This document shows positions 1 to 10,938 of a stretch of DNA of 64,000 bases, piece by piece (within the stretch, counting starts at the first letter, position 1; each line of letters begins with the position of its first letter). A program made the translations under genes and the position numbers. The DNA is from Cycas panzhihuaensis (taxonomy: Eukaryota > Cycadophyta): the NCBI GenBank assembly GCA_023213395.1, contig CM041465.1, positions 88,605,741 through 88,669,740 on the forward strand. The letters run 5' to 3'. A model generated the notes under the pieces. It searched no databases and was not told the DNA's origin. It worked only from the letters and a program-made list of their open reading frames with translations.

Positions 1-1514
1 TCACCTATGATACCCACAATTGTGCTTGGTGATGAAATCCAAGTCACAATGGAGTCTGGGTACTCCCAATCCTCACCCAATTCACTAATGAGCAGCTATA
101 TACCTCCTCTAAAGAGTGGTACATGCATACTCATGGCTATAATAAATATTAGATTAGGTATATTTTAATCTTATATTTAAAGTTTTAGTTGTCCTGGTTG
201 GTTATTAGGATGATCCCTGATTTAGGCACAATGGTATGGCTAACCAAACCTCACCAATATTCAAGTTCAATCTAGTCCTAACTTGAAACCCACACCTCCT
301 TTATGGCATAATATTCTACTAACCAAGATATCTTAACATTGGCGAGTATATGAATAGGTAAAAGATGGCAGAAAATAATGTACGTGATGCATTCCTTTTA
401 AAGAGACTTAAAAGATTATTAAATTTGCATCAAACGTACATATAATTAAAAAATATAATGCTTGCTTGTAGTGCTTACTTGGAGTGTCTTTAGAGTGCTT
501 ACTTGAAGCAATTTTGGAGTGCTAAAATGTAATGATGATAAGTGAGTAAGGACACCAGATATTACTTCAATCCAAGTGTTTTTTTACTTACTTATACAAT
601 GGAATTTTATGCCTTATAAAAAAAAGAAGAAAATTTCTTCACTTTTTTTTTAATAAAAAAAAAAAAAGTAGTCTTCACTAAATTAATAATAACTTTCTCT
701 CACAATAACAAAATTGAGTACTAATTTTTGTACTAAAACTAGACTCAGAGCTTCATCTTAAGAAATAGAATCAAGTCTAAATGAGTTCTAAAAATTTTTT
801 GGCATTCCCGCAAAGTTAGGAGAATATATTTTTTCAAAATTCTTACTAAAAATAATTGTTGTTTACTAAAACAACAATAACTTTCTCATACAACAACGAA
901 ATTGGGTGCTAATTTTTGTGTTAGAAATTAGACTTAGAGACTCATCGTTGCAATTAGAATTAGGTCAATTGGAGCATTGTAGAAGATTTTGTAGACCTAT
1001 GAAGTTTAGCAAGCAAATTTTATTTCTATAAAAAATTTAGCTTACTAATATCTCATTAACACATGATACCATATAAAATTCCCATCATTTTTTTATCACC
1101 AAGATCCCAATATGGGCAAGGTGAAAGCATATAATAATGGACATTTTAAATGGATCCAATTTTATTTTAAAAAAAAGTGGGTAGAACCTTCCCTTACAAT
1201 CATTCTTCTAAAAGCTAGAAAACTTTTGGCAGCATTTCCCTTGTTAAATGGATAAAAAGAGGGAAAAGAAAAGAAGAATGAGATAGCATAAATGACCACC
1301 AAAGGATCTGAATCCTTGGGTCTTATAGCTCCTTATATTATGATTCCAAACCTATAAAAGAGAAAGGGAAAGTAAATAATACTAAATATTCTATGATAAT
1401 AACTTAAAAATATTTCTAAATCCACTTTCACAATCTTTTTTACCACATGGATTGTGGGGAAGAAAGAAGTGATGGCTCCATTGCAAGTGCAAGTGAGGAA
1501 TATGAAGGAAGTAA
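1..1514 (-). mobile_element. E1 left unit: copia 5' leader (cut by window edge)
   Basis: This stretch is a diverged direct copy of about 9,103-10,627, recognisable over its whole length, for example in the shared phrase 'ttgtgcttggtgat' near each start. On the minus strand it lies directly downstream of a primer-binding site at 1,515-1,526, so it is the untranslated leader of a copia unit whose gag and pol would lie left of position 1. No copia protein reads through it. It contains a run of T followed by A at about 639-667 and a short internal repeat at 458-530 discussed in the findings. A reading frame at 1,333-1,527 on the minus strand is not a known family protein. Confidence 0.7.
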
Positions 1515-1526
1515 GCTCTGATACCA
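1515..1526 (-). other. Primer-binding site (initiator tRNA-Met type)
   Basis: The plus strand reads GCTCTGATACCA, the exact reverse complement of TGGTATCAGAGC, the usual copia primer-binding site. It sits 2 bases from the LTR that starts at 1,529. It assigns that LTR as the 5' LTR of a minus-strand unit lying to the left. Confidence 0.85.
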
Positions 1527-1528
1527 TA

Positions 1529-1817
1529 TGAAAAGAGTGGATCTATCCTTCATCTCCATGTACTAAACATAAAGATAAACATGGAAGTAAAAGAGACTTG
1601 AGAGAAAAAGAGTAGCTCTCATAAAATGGGGAGGTATGAATGAGCTTCCTCCATTGAGCTTTTACTTTTATATTGGGAGAGGGAGAATTAGAGTTAGGTG
1701 AAATGAAATTACACATAAAAGTATATTTCACTTAGGTGATCTAATTTAAAGTTTACTTAAGACCTTTTTTAGAAATAATCAACTAATATAATGACCTTAT
1801 GACATTAACCTTTTTCA
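1529..1817 (-). repeat. E1 LTR shared by two tandem units
   Basis: This 289-bp LTR begins TGAAAAG and ends CTTTTTCA on the plus strand, a matched inverted pair, and aligns throughout with the LTR at 10,642-10,938. On its left is a primer-binding site (1,515-1,526). On its right, 1,818-1,830 is the complement of a purine tract (atggtagagggat on the minus strand), the usual 3' LTR neighbour. It therefore acts as the 5' LTR of the left unit and the 3' LTR of the right unit. Confidence 0.8.
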
Positions 1818-1830
1818 ATCCCTCTACCAT

Positions 1831-4800
1831 GTGACTAAAGAAGTTAATAGTAATCCCTAAGGCCTCCTACTGGTACAACTGATAGGACCTTAGATCCCCT
1901 CATTTTAGCCGTATGTTCTTCCAAATATATGATTAGAGAACTAAAATTTTAACCCTCTCAAACTTCTTTGGAGTCACATCTACCTATGCACCAAGCATTG
2001 CAAACCCTCCCATTAAGAGTGGAAGTACCCAAACTTGTCAAGGAAGGAAAAACCTTCTCTCGAGAAGAAATAGTACTCCATGCATGGAGAGTGCCTATAA
2101 AAAGATGCTAAATATTAGTCGTAACATCCTGATCTCACATATCGATATGACTCTTCATCTTAGAAGACCTCCAAGCCTAATTTAGAGTAATCTATTCATA
2201 GGGATCCTTTCTTAAATCATGAGGACTAGGATCAACTTTCCCAGAACATGAGGACAAGGAGTAAGAGATGATCCCCTAATCATTCCTTTGATCAAGTGAA
2301 GGGAAAGAGGCTAAGGGATCTATCCCCTTCGTCAAGCCCTAGGTCCCATCACTCCTTATCCTCTCAACCCAAAAACAAGGGGAAGAGAGTGATCTAAATG
2401 CTTGAAACCACTCTCGTGCACCCAGTCACGGGGTCCTAAGCCATGAAGGAGGCTATCAAACCTCCTCTTCCTAACAATAACCCCTTATAAATCCTCCTAT
2501 AATAGAGATCCCTCTAGTCTTAAAGACTATTCTTATGTGCCTTAGGTGTTATGATTTTAGAAGGCTCTTCCCTAACCCACAGGGAAAGGGAAGGCCTTCT
2601 CCATCCTTGAAGAGTTACACTCTATGTCTGTAGGGATATCTATGATGGATGTTTTATGAAACTGCCCTGAGTAATGCACCCTTCTTCTTAAAGCTCTTAG
2701 TCAATAAGATGCTCCTATCTAGCCATGAGTACCACCTCATATGGACTATTTGTCATCTCATTTAACATAAGAGATCTTCCATCTCCTAGTGACGAGAATA
2801 TTTTTAGCACTACTCATTCATCATTACAATTGATACTCTTTATTTGATGATAAGGAGGATCATCTTAGACAATGGTTCCTTGGTTAATGCTATGCTCATG
2901 TGGATGATAGGAAAGTTAGGCATAGAGGCTCTCAAGCCCATTCCTTAGAAATGCTAAGGATATAACAAGACTGAGAAATCCCCTTTAACAATGGTTACCC
3001 TCTCCCTCATATTAAAGGAGAAGATTGTCCTTATAGATATTATTATGCTCAATATCAACATTAAGTACAACCTCCTATTAGGTCAACCATGGCTCAATCA
3101 AATTGGAGCTATTCATTCCTTATGCTTGGGGCAACTCAAGTTTGTCCATGAAGGACAAGTTAAGGTTATTACTCGTGAGGGTCTGCCTTCATGTACATCT
3201 CTTCTTACTTACTAGGTTATCTTTGATGCCCAAGATAATGATCCCAATGATGTTATCCTTTCTTTAGGAAATCTATTTTAGGGGGCCAACCTTCACTAAG
3301 ATGAACCCCTACCTCACCTAATCTAGTTAGGTTTGTGCCTATTGACATAGGTAACTATGGCTACCTAACTATCATGAATGACCTTGAGTCAGATGCTAAG
3401 GACCATAAGCCCCCTTCTTAACATGTTACTTTGATTTCTCATATACCCAGGGAGGTGTCCCATGTAGACCTTGCCTCACACATTAACTCTTTGATGCCTT
3501 CTAAACCACTAGATTTGGACCAGCTGCTCCTCTTATTTTTCCACTCTATTTGGGTGATTTCTTGTAGGCATACACACTAATATACCACTCGTCAGAGTGC
3601 CTCATCCTCGTGCCCTAGACCTTCATTGAGGACTAGAGCCTGTTGTACCTACACACAACCATTCCACATGATCTATCATACATCAGGTCCCTTGCATCAA
3701 TTTAGTTCTAACCAAACTCCTTTTACTCATGGGACCAACCATGTTAGGACCACCTATTATTTGCTCTAAAATGAGAATAAACTACCATTTGATTATGATG
3801 TCAGATTCCCTTAAAAGGGGGTATGGTATATATTTAAGCTTTATGATGCTGCCACTTATTAGATAGTGGGGCCCTTCTTCAATGCTTGAGTAGTGGTAGA
3901 CATTCCTTGATATAGGAAGCATCTCTATACTCATGTTTAATCTCTTTGTCAATCCATAGCCATGAGCCAGATCAAGCCCCATGGGGGTAGCTTTACCCAA
4001 TTGCCCGCTACTCCCTTAGGACTTTTGGGTATCTGTACCCACCACATCCTATCCTTACTTAAATCACTACCCTTGCCTTAAAGGGGCATGTGATTCTTCT
4101 TACCCAAGTATCACATGATAATACCTAATCTAACTAGGTGATCATGTATGCTTAGTATGTGCTCTAAGCCATGTACAAAACTAAATAATAGCATCAAGTA
4201 AGAACGAACAAGCCTATATAAATTTATGCATCCATATATCCATAGCAATCAAACAAATTTACAACTCATGTAAAAAGGGAGGAAGTAATGTGGACCATGT
4301 CTCTATTTATATAGTCATCAAAAATGAGTATAATGGTATAATAATACAATGTAATCTAGGAAGCCAGAATCTGTACAAGGGGGTGTACAATCATCTCATG
4401 CATAGTATGGAACCCCCCGGAGGTCTAAGTCTTTCCTCTGATAAAAAATAAATCATACATAAGATCCCATATAATAATCTAGATGTAATCATAGATCATC
4501 ACCCTCCATCTACCCTACTCTCTGGTCTAAGGACCAAGCCCCTCCAAGGCTCCTCCTAGATCATTATGAGATCCTAGCCTTACTCCCCTCAACACATATG
4601 TAGCTTTCATCTCACAGTCGCTGGTGGGAAGGTGTCATTGTATGTGTGTAGGAGGACCTATCTATCATCTAGTCCATGAGCTTGTCATACCATACTTGGA
4701 GGTAGTCCCACTCCTCCTAGACCCCCTTTAACTGTGTCTTTAGGATCAAGATCCTCATCTCAGCTGCTCAGACCCCCTTCTGAGGTGTGACCACTTCCTA

Positions 4801-4924
4801 GTCTGCTCCCTCTCTTACCTAAGCCTCTAACTCTCCTTCTTGGGCTTGTAGCCAATCTAGCTATGTTTACCTCTCCTAGGACTCCATAACCCATATGTCC
4901 TGGACCTTGACCATATGTTTACCT
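1831..4924 (+). mobile_element. Ty3/gypsy fragment inserted in E1
   Basis: This block is visibly richer in G+C than its surroundings and reads on the opposite strand to E1. It interrupts E1: copia reverse transcriptase stops just after its catalytic box at about 4,925, and the E1 3' purine tract resumes at 1,818-1,830. The recognisable part is a retropepsin-like stretch at 2,991-3,215. A purine tract (aaaaagggaggaag) at 4,272-4,285 is followed by TGTGGACC, a possible start of a 3' LTR running to about 4,924. No reverse transcriptase or integrase was recognised between, so the element is internally deleted or too decayed. Edges are estimates. Confidence 0.55.
2991..3215 (+). pseudogene. Ty3/gypsy retropepsin remnant
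   Basis: An open stretch of 74 codons contains INIKYNLLLGQPWLNQIGA followed by a later LKFVHEGQ. This matches the C-terminal half of plant Ty3/gypsy aspartic protease, where 'YN-LLGRPW' precedes an Ala-rich turn and an 'LKF' strand. The protease processes the Gag-Pol polyprotein in the virus-like particle. The catalytic Asp-Thr/Ser-Gly half should lie upstream at about 2,850-2,900, where 'ttagacaatggttcc' is suggestive, but frame is lost. Flanking sequence carries stops in every frame, so this is an inactive remnant. Confidence 0.65.
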
Positions 4925-5640
4925 ATTAATTATTTATCATTATTAGCATATCATCCAAAAAGATTAAGAGGTAAGTGACTTTATCATTTTGGCACTTGAT
5001 GAATAATGTTGCATCAATATCTTGATAGTCATAAATCTCATATCCAAGTTGCCTCATTCTTTCAAACAACTTGGTAAACCAAGCACTAGGGGTTTGTTTT
5101 AGGCCGTATAAGGACTTTTTGAGCCTACAAACCTTATGCTTCTAATCGATAATATTATATCCTTCTGGCTGAGCCATGTAAATTTCTTCTTTAAGGTCCC
5201 CATTAAGAAATGTAATCTAACATTAAGTTGGTGGATTTTCTAACCCTGTTGAGTAGCTAAGGCTATAGGAGTTCTGATTGTAGGCCACTTGGTTGTAGGA
5301 GCAAAGATTTCAATGTAGTTGATTCCTTCCCTTTACGTGAATCCTTTTGCTACCAACTTTGCCTTGTGTTTTTCTAGGGTACTATCTCATCTATACTTGT
5401 TTTTAAACACCTATTTGTTTTGAACTACCTTTCTTCTAAGTGGTAGATCAACAAGCTCCCATGTACCATTCTTGATAAGAGATTGGTACCCTTCATTCAT
5501 GGCATTTCTCCAAGTTGCATGCTTTACAACTTCTTGGTACGTTAGGGGCTCTTTATTAAGAGCAAGGTGCAATTCTATTAGTTCAATCTCAATAGAAAGT
5601 AATCCATGCATCCTTGCTCTATGGGCACTTCTAGTGCCAA
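4925..5640 (-). pseudogene. E1 copia reverse transcriptase, truncated
   Basis: On the minus strand, 5,611-5,411 encodes the start of a copia reverse transcriptase, including WRNAMNEGYQSLIKNGTWEL. Further on, at about 5,120-5,070, is the family's 'LKKSLYGLKQTP-AWF' block, and at about 4,960-4,940 'FLDDML', the place of the catalytic Y-x-D-D box. The sequence breaks off there at the gypsy insertion, so the C-terminal half of the enzyme and RNase H are missing. Several in-frame stops are present. The open frame on the opposite strand at 5,472-5,684 is a shadow of this one. Confidence 0.85.
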
Positions 5641-6049
5641 TTTTTCCTACCTTATCTCGTTACATGTCCTTGTGTAGCTGGTAGGCTTTACAAAAACCTC
5701 GAGTTGGGAATGAGGTTTTTATTTCTATAGCATCTTGGTCTTCGTTTTGATCTTCAAAAGGATCATGTGAAATGTTTGGCACAGAGGAAGTTGATGATGC
5801 TGGAGAAGATGGGCTAGCCACTGATGTTGGAGAAGATGGTCCTTCTGTTATGGCTTTGCCTTCATCAACTTAGCTATTCACAAATGATGGTGTTAGATGT
5901 GTACACATTGGTTGGGAGTCACAGCTTGTATCCTCTGGGGCTTTATTATTAGATTCCAATATTTTAAGCAATTGTTATGCATCTCCCCCTCTAAATTCAG
6001 TAGCATTATTAAATTGGTATGAAGGTATCTTGGAGTCAAGTATGAGTAA

Positions 6050-7140
6050 TTAATCATCATTATGTAAAGATAACATCTTTAGTTATGATAATTTTACATT
6101 ATGAAGGTATAAAAACCTTGTACCTATTTTTGTCCATAGGGCATTCGACAAAGATGCCTTTGAGGGTTCTATATTAGAGCTTATTTCTATGTTCCTCCAA
6201 AATGTGAGCATAATGAGTAGAGCCAAAAATTCTAAAGTAGGAGATAGAGGGGGTTTATCCATACTACATTTCATGTGGAAAGGGGCAGAGCTTGGAGGGA
6301 CTAACAATTTTGATGCAATATATAGTAGTCCAAACAGCCTCAGCCCAAAGATAGATAAGGATGTTCTTATATACTAGCATAGCATGAGCCATATTCATGA
6401 TGGTCCTATTCGTGCACTCGGCAACTCTATTTTATTGGGGTATACCTGCAATAGTGGTCTGATGTTTGATTCCATACTAACGTAGGTACGATTCAAACTC
6501 ATTGGATATCTACTTGTTACTATTATCAGTCCTAAGTATTTTGATCTTGAATCCAGATTCATTTTCCACGTGGGCCTTGGAAGCTTGAAACATAGAAAAG
6601 GCTTTATCTTTCTTTGCAAGAAAAGTAACCCATACTTTCTTGGTAAAATCATCAATGAAAATAATATAGTACCACTTTTTTTTTAGAGAAGGGATGGTCA
6701 TAGGACCATATATATCTAAGTATACAAGATACAAAGGTTAGCTAGATTTCCACTAACTATGAGGAAAGGGTTGTCTTTCAGATTTGACAATGATATATGC
6801 TTTGCATTTAAAGGGATTAGAGGAGAGCTTAGGTATACTAGGAAGAGTGATATGTAGTTCTCTTAAACAATCAATTTTAATATGACCTATATGAGTATGA
6901 CATAGGGCTGCTTGGGACAATGTTTAAGGAGTCAGGGTTGTGGTAAAAGTAGAGTCATCATCAACATAGTTAGCTTCAGAGGATGGTAAGTTAGTTAGGT
7001 AAAAAAGCTTGCCATCAAGAATTCTGGTCATAACTATAGCATTTGAAGGAGGGTGAATGACACAGAGAGTTACACTCAAATCAAAACCATGAGAGTTAAA
7101 GGTGGACATGGAGAGAAGTTTCTACTTCAGAGTAGGAATA
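6050..7140 (-). pseudogene. E1 copia integrase remnant
   Basis: Read on the minus strand, this follows protease and precedes reverse transcriptase, the Ty1/copia order. All three positions of the D-D-E catalytic triad can be placed: Asp in VYLDIYGPM (about 6,720), Asp in ILRTDNSNK (about 6,520) and Glu in RVAECTNRT (about 6,420). The core motif IIFIDDFTKKVWV lies at about 6,650-6,610. The pre-integrase region around 7,109-6,924 reads SMSTFNSHGFDLSV, with zinc-binding histidines HTHIGH at about 6,900. Stops and frame changes break it. This enzyme joined element cDNA to chromosomal DNA in the nucleus. Confidence 0.85.
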
Positions 7141-7199
7141 TATAAAACATCAATAAGGATAAAATCTAGAAGGCCTAGGAGTTTTAAGCAAACAGTTTC

Positions 7200-8531
7200 A
7201 AGTCTTTCGACTAACTGAGATGATTTGTCAGCCATATGTATAATACCATAAACTTCAAAATCAAAATCTTGAAAGAACTAGTGATGACAAGTCATGTGTT
7301 ATGTTGCTCTAATATCCATGATCTACAATGAAGTATTTGAGGTGGAACTATTTACAACTCTAAGTGGTGAAGGCAAATGTGAATAAGCATAGCCACAATG
7401 AGCCTTAATATACTTAGTAGATCTATCAACAACATTTGATGAAGTGGTCCCAATTCTTTGAAGGTGTGCATGAGCAAATTACATTCTACCAAAAGCATCT
7501 TCAAAAGAAGTATTATCAATATTTTATACACCATAGTATTGTTAATAGATTGGTAGTTTAATGGTGGTAATTCTATAATTTTTGGCATAGTGTCCTTTCC
7601 TATTATACCTTTGGCACACAATTATTTGATTTCCAGTCCTATAAGAAGTATTATGCTGGTTAGATTATTTCTAATTACTAGATCTAGGTTTAGGTTGATT
7701 ATTTTAGCCTCAGCCTTAAAACTATTTTTGTTGAAGTTGAGGAGTTTGTTGACCAAGAGGACGTTGTCCTTGTTGTGTACCTCTACCTCCTCCATGAGAA
7801 TTACTACCTCTACGAGAGTATTGACCTTGATTTTGTTATAACAAAGATCTTCTTCCACTTCAAAATTAGCATCATTTGGATTAGATATAGTGGCAAAGTT
7901 GGTATCAAAGGTCTTATCAAATTCAATGAACTTATCAGTAAGATCCTCAAAGTTTAGAGTCCTTAAAGTGCCACTAGATTGAAGATTTCCCAGTAAATTT
8001 TTATAATCTAGGATATGGAGATATGATTGAATCAAGAAATCTCATGTAATGCATTGAGTTTTAAAATCTTTATCAATGGATTTCTTGATTAGATAAAGGA
8101 GATTAATTATCTCACTTGTATGTCATTTCTACATTTTCAATTTGTTCATCTTCAGTACTAAGTGAACAAATTCTAAGTCTAATTTAATGTCAAAGTTCTT
8201 CTTAAGACCTTTACAAACTTTCCATGTTGTATCATGTACAACTTCATCAATGAGATTATGTAGGGAATAATCAATGACAAGAAGAATCCCTACATGAATT
8301 TTATCATTATCAAGTTCCCATTAGCATTTGGCTATAGCTTCAGTGGAAGCAATTAGAGAACCTCCTCCAGAAACAACTGAGGTAGCTATAGCTACAACAA
8401 ATGGTGTAGGTTGCAAGTGATCTCTCCAAAGACATTCATACTTTGTAGTATTTCTGATACTAGTAAACCATGTCCCAATTTTCTTTTCCTTTTAGAATGT
8501 AGTTCACATTTTGCTTGAACTATGAAGACAT
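7200..8531 (-). pseudogene. E1 copia Gag and protease remnant
   Basis: The minus strand at 8,531 starts ATGTCTTCATAG, giving M-S-S-stop-F-K-Q-N-V-N-Y, a typical copia Gag opening with Gln changed to a stop at codon 4. A long open stretch at 8,035-7,622 covers the Gag middle. A zinc-knuckle remnant lies at about 7,620-7,580: C-x-R-Y-N-R-K-G-H-Y-A-K-N-Y, with two of the family's Cys now Tyr. The protease follows at about 7,340-7,200 and is badly eroded; HMTC, which in the family follows the D-S-G-A-x-x catalytic site, can still be seen. Inactive. Confidence 0.75.
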
Positions 8532-10627
8532 GGTATTTTTTGAGAAGGGAAGAAATAAACAAGGGCTATAAAAGTGATGGTAATAAATGACCAATCAATA
8601 TTTACAAATGGCTGATGTAATAAAGTAGTGTAGTAGAAGGAAGAAGAAGTAAGAATAGTTGCTCAAAGATGAAGGGAGCAACTTAGAGAAAAGTCACCAA
8701 TGCTTGTGACAAATATTAACCTAATGCAGTAGTAATATGAGAAGTACTATGATGAAAATTGGCCACTAACACTTGTGGCAAATATTAACCTGATGCAATA
8801 GGAAAATGAGATGTACTATGATGAAAATTGACCACTAATACTTATGGAAAATATTAACATAATACAGTAGGAATATGAGAAGCATTATGATTATGATTAC
8901 ACTATGGATCATTTTTTACAAATAAGTAAGTGATCAATGTATAAAATTATAGGCCAATGTAGAAGCTGATATCATTTGGTGTACATAATTTGAAACTCAA
9001 ATGTAGGATGTGTAATCAACCAAATAACCTCTAACTTATGTTCAATATGTAGTTGAGGTTATTGAAGGGATGCCTAGGCTTCTAGTATAATTAAGTTGGC
9101 CTTCACTTGTGATACTCGTAATTGTGCTTGGTGATAAAATCCAAGTCACAATGGAGCCCAGGTACTACTAATTCTTACACAGTTCACTAATAAGAAGTTA
9201 TATACCTCCTATGAAGAGTGGTATATGCATACCTATGGATATGATGGATATTGGATTAGGTATATTTTTATCTTGTATTTAAAGTTTTAATTTTCCTGGT
9301 TGGTTATCAAGATGACCCTTGATTAAGACACGATGGTATGGCTAACCAAACCTCACCAATATTCTGGTCTAGTCCAGTCCTAACTTGAAATCTATATCTC
9401 CTTTATGGCATGGTATTCTACCAACTAAGGTATCTCAAACTTGGAAAGTGTGTGAATAGGTGCAAGATGGTGGAAAATAACATACGTGATGCATTCCTTT
9501 TAGGGAGAGTGAAAAGATTAACAAATTTACATCGAACATACACATAACTGAAAAGAGAATGTTTACTTGGAATGCTTGCTTAGAGTGTTTACTTGGAGTG
9601 TCTTTAAAGTGCTTACTTGAAGTGATTTTAAAGTGCTAAAATGTAATGTTGATAAGTGAGTGAGGACACCAGATATTGCTCTGATCTAGGTGTTATTTTA
9701 CTCACTTTTACAATAGGATTTTAAACCTTATAAAAAGAAGGAAGAAATTTTTTTCACATTTTTTTTTAACATAAAAAAAAGTAGTCTTCACTAAATCAAC
9801 AATAACTTTCTCCCACAATAACAAAATAGAGTGTTAATTTTTGTGCTGAAAACAAGACTTAGAGCTTCATCTTTAGGAAGTAGAATTAGGTCCAAATGAG
9901 TTATGAAATTTTTTTGTAGTCCTACAAAGTTAGGATAATATATTTTTCTAGAATTCTTACTAAAAATAATTATTATTCACTAAGACATTAATAACTTTCT
10001 CATACAATATCAAAATTAGGTGCTAGTTTTTGTACTAGAAAGTAGACTGAGATCCTCATCTTTGACAATTAGAATTAGGTCAATTGGATCTCTTTAGAAT
10101 ATTTTGTAGACTTATGAATTTTAGCAAGCAAAATTTATTTCTATAAAAAATTTAGCTTGTTAATATCTCATTAACACATGATACCATATGAAATTTCCAT
10201 CATTTTTTTATCACAAGGATCCCAATATGAGTAAGGTAAGAGTATACAATGATAGATATTTTAAATGGCTTCAAATTCTTTAAAACAAGTGGGTAGAACC
10301 ACCCCTTACAATTATTCTTCTAAAAGCTAGAAAATATTTAGCAACATTTTCTCTTGTTAAATGGATAAAAAGAGGGGAAAGAAAAGAAGAATGAGATAGC
10401 ATAAATAGCCACCAAAGGATTAGAATCCTTGGGCCTTATAACTCTTTGTATTGTGCTTCCAAACTTATAAAAGAGAAAGGGAAAGTAAATAATACTAAAT
10501 ATACTATGGTAAAAACTTAAAAATATTTCTAAATCCACTTTCACAATCTCTTTCACCATATAGATTATGGGGGAGAAGGAAGTGATAGATCCATTGTAAG
10601 TGTAAGTAAGGAATATAAAGGAAATAA
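8532..10627 (-). mobile_element. E1 long 5' leader
   Basis: This lies between the E1 primer-binding site (10,628-10,639) and the Gag start (8,531), about 2.1 kb with no recognised family protein. Positions 9,103-10,627 match 1-1,514, the leader of the neighbouring tandem unit. It carries a threefold 69-bp repeat at 8,693-8,893 and a short LTR-distal repeat at 9,559-9,643. The reading frame at 10,640-10,338 (minus) begins inside the primer-binding site and has no recognisable domain; its counterpart at 1,527-1,333 is cut short by stops. Confidence 0.65.
8693..8893 (-). repeat. 69-bp tandem repeat, about 2.9 copies
   Basis: The phrase aaatattaac recurs at 8,711, 8,780 and 8,849, an exact 69-base spacing, with matching flanks such as 'cactaacacttgtgg' and 'tactatgatgaaaattg' in successive copies. 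Copies differ at several positions, so the amplification is old. It lies in the E1 leader just upstream of Gag in element orientation. Confidence 0.9.
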
Positions 10628-10938
10628 GCTCTAATACCACATGAAAAGAGTGGATCTATCCTTTATCTCCATGCACTAAACACAAAGGCAAATATAGGAG
10701 CAAGAGAGACTTAAGAGAAAAAAGTAGCTCTTACAAAATGGAAAGGTAAGAATGAGCCTCCTCCATTGAGCTTTTACTTTTATATTGAGAGAGGGAGCAT
10801 TAGAGTTAGGTGAAATGAAATTACACATAATGCACATGAAACTACATTTCACTTAAGTGATCTAATTTAAAGTTCACTTAAAATCCTTTTTAGAAATAAT
10901 CAACTAATGTAATGACCTTGTGACATTAACCCTTTTCA
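10628..10938 (-). repeat. E1 5' LTR with primer-binding site
   Basis: Positions 10,628-10,639 (GCTCTAATACCA) are a one-mismatch primer-binding site in reverse complement. The LTR runs 10,642-10,938, opening TGAAAAGAGTGG and ending CCCTTTTCA on the plus strand, and aligns along its length with 1,529-1,817. It is the promoter-bearing 5' LTR for the gag-pol read leftwards from 8,531. The bases just right of it (catta) would be the target duplication, but the far end of the array is outside the window. Confidence 0.8.

Noticed and set aside
5472-5684. Plus-strand frame of 70 codons
   Set aside because: It is antisense to the recognised E1 reverse transcriptase start.
7590-7957. Plus-strand frames over E1 Gag
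   Set aside because: They are shadows of the minus-strand Gag and zinc-knuckle region.
8961-8974. agaagctgatatca as the E1 primer-binding site
   Set aside because: It would imply LTRs of nearly 2 kb, but better primer sites lie next to TG...CA ends at 1,529 and 10,642, so this is probably chance.
10338-10640. 100-codon minus-strand frame beside the E1 primer site
   Set aside because: It starts inside the primer-binding site, has no recognisable domain, and its counterpart in the other leader copy (1,333-1,527) is broken, so it is not a supported gene.
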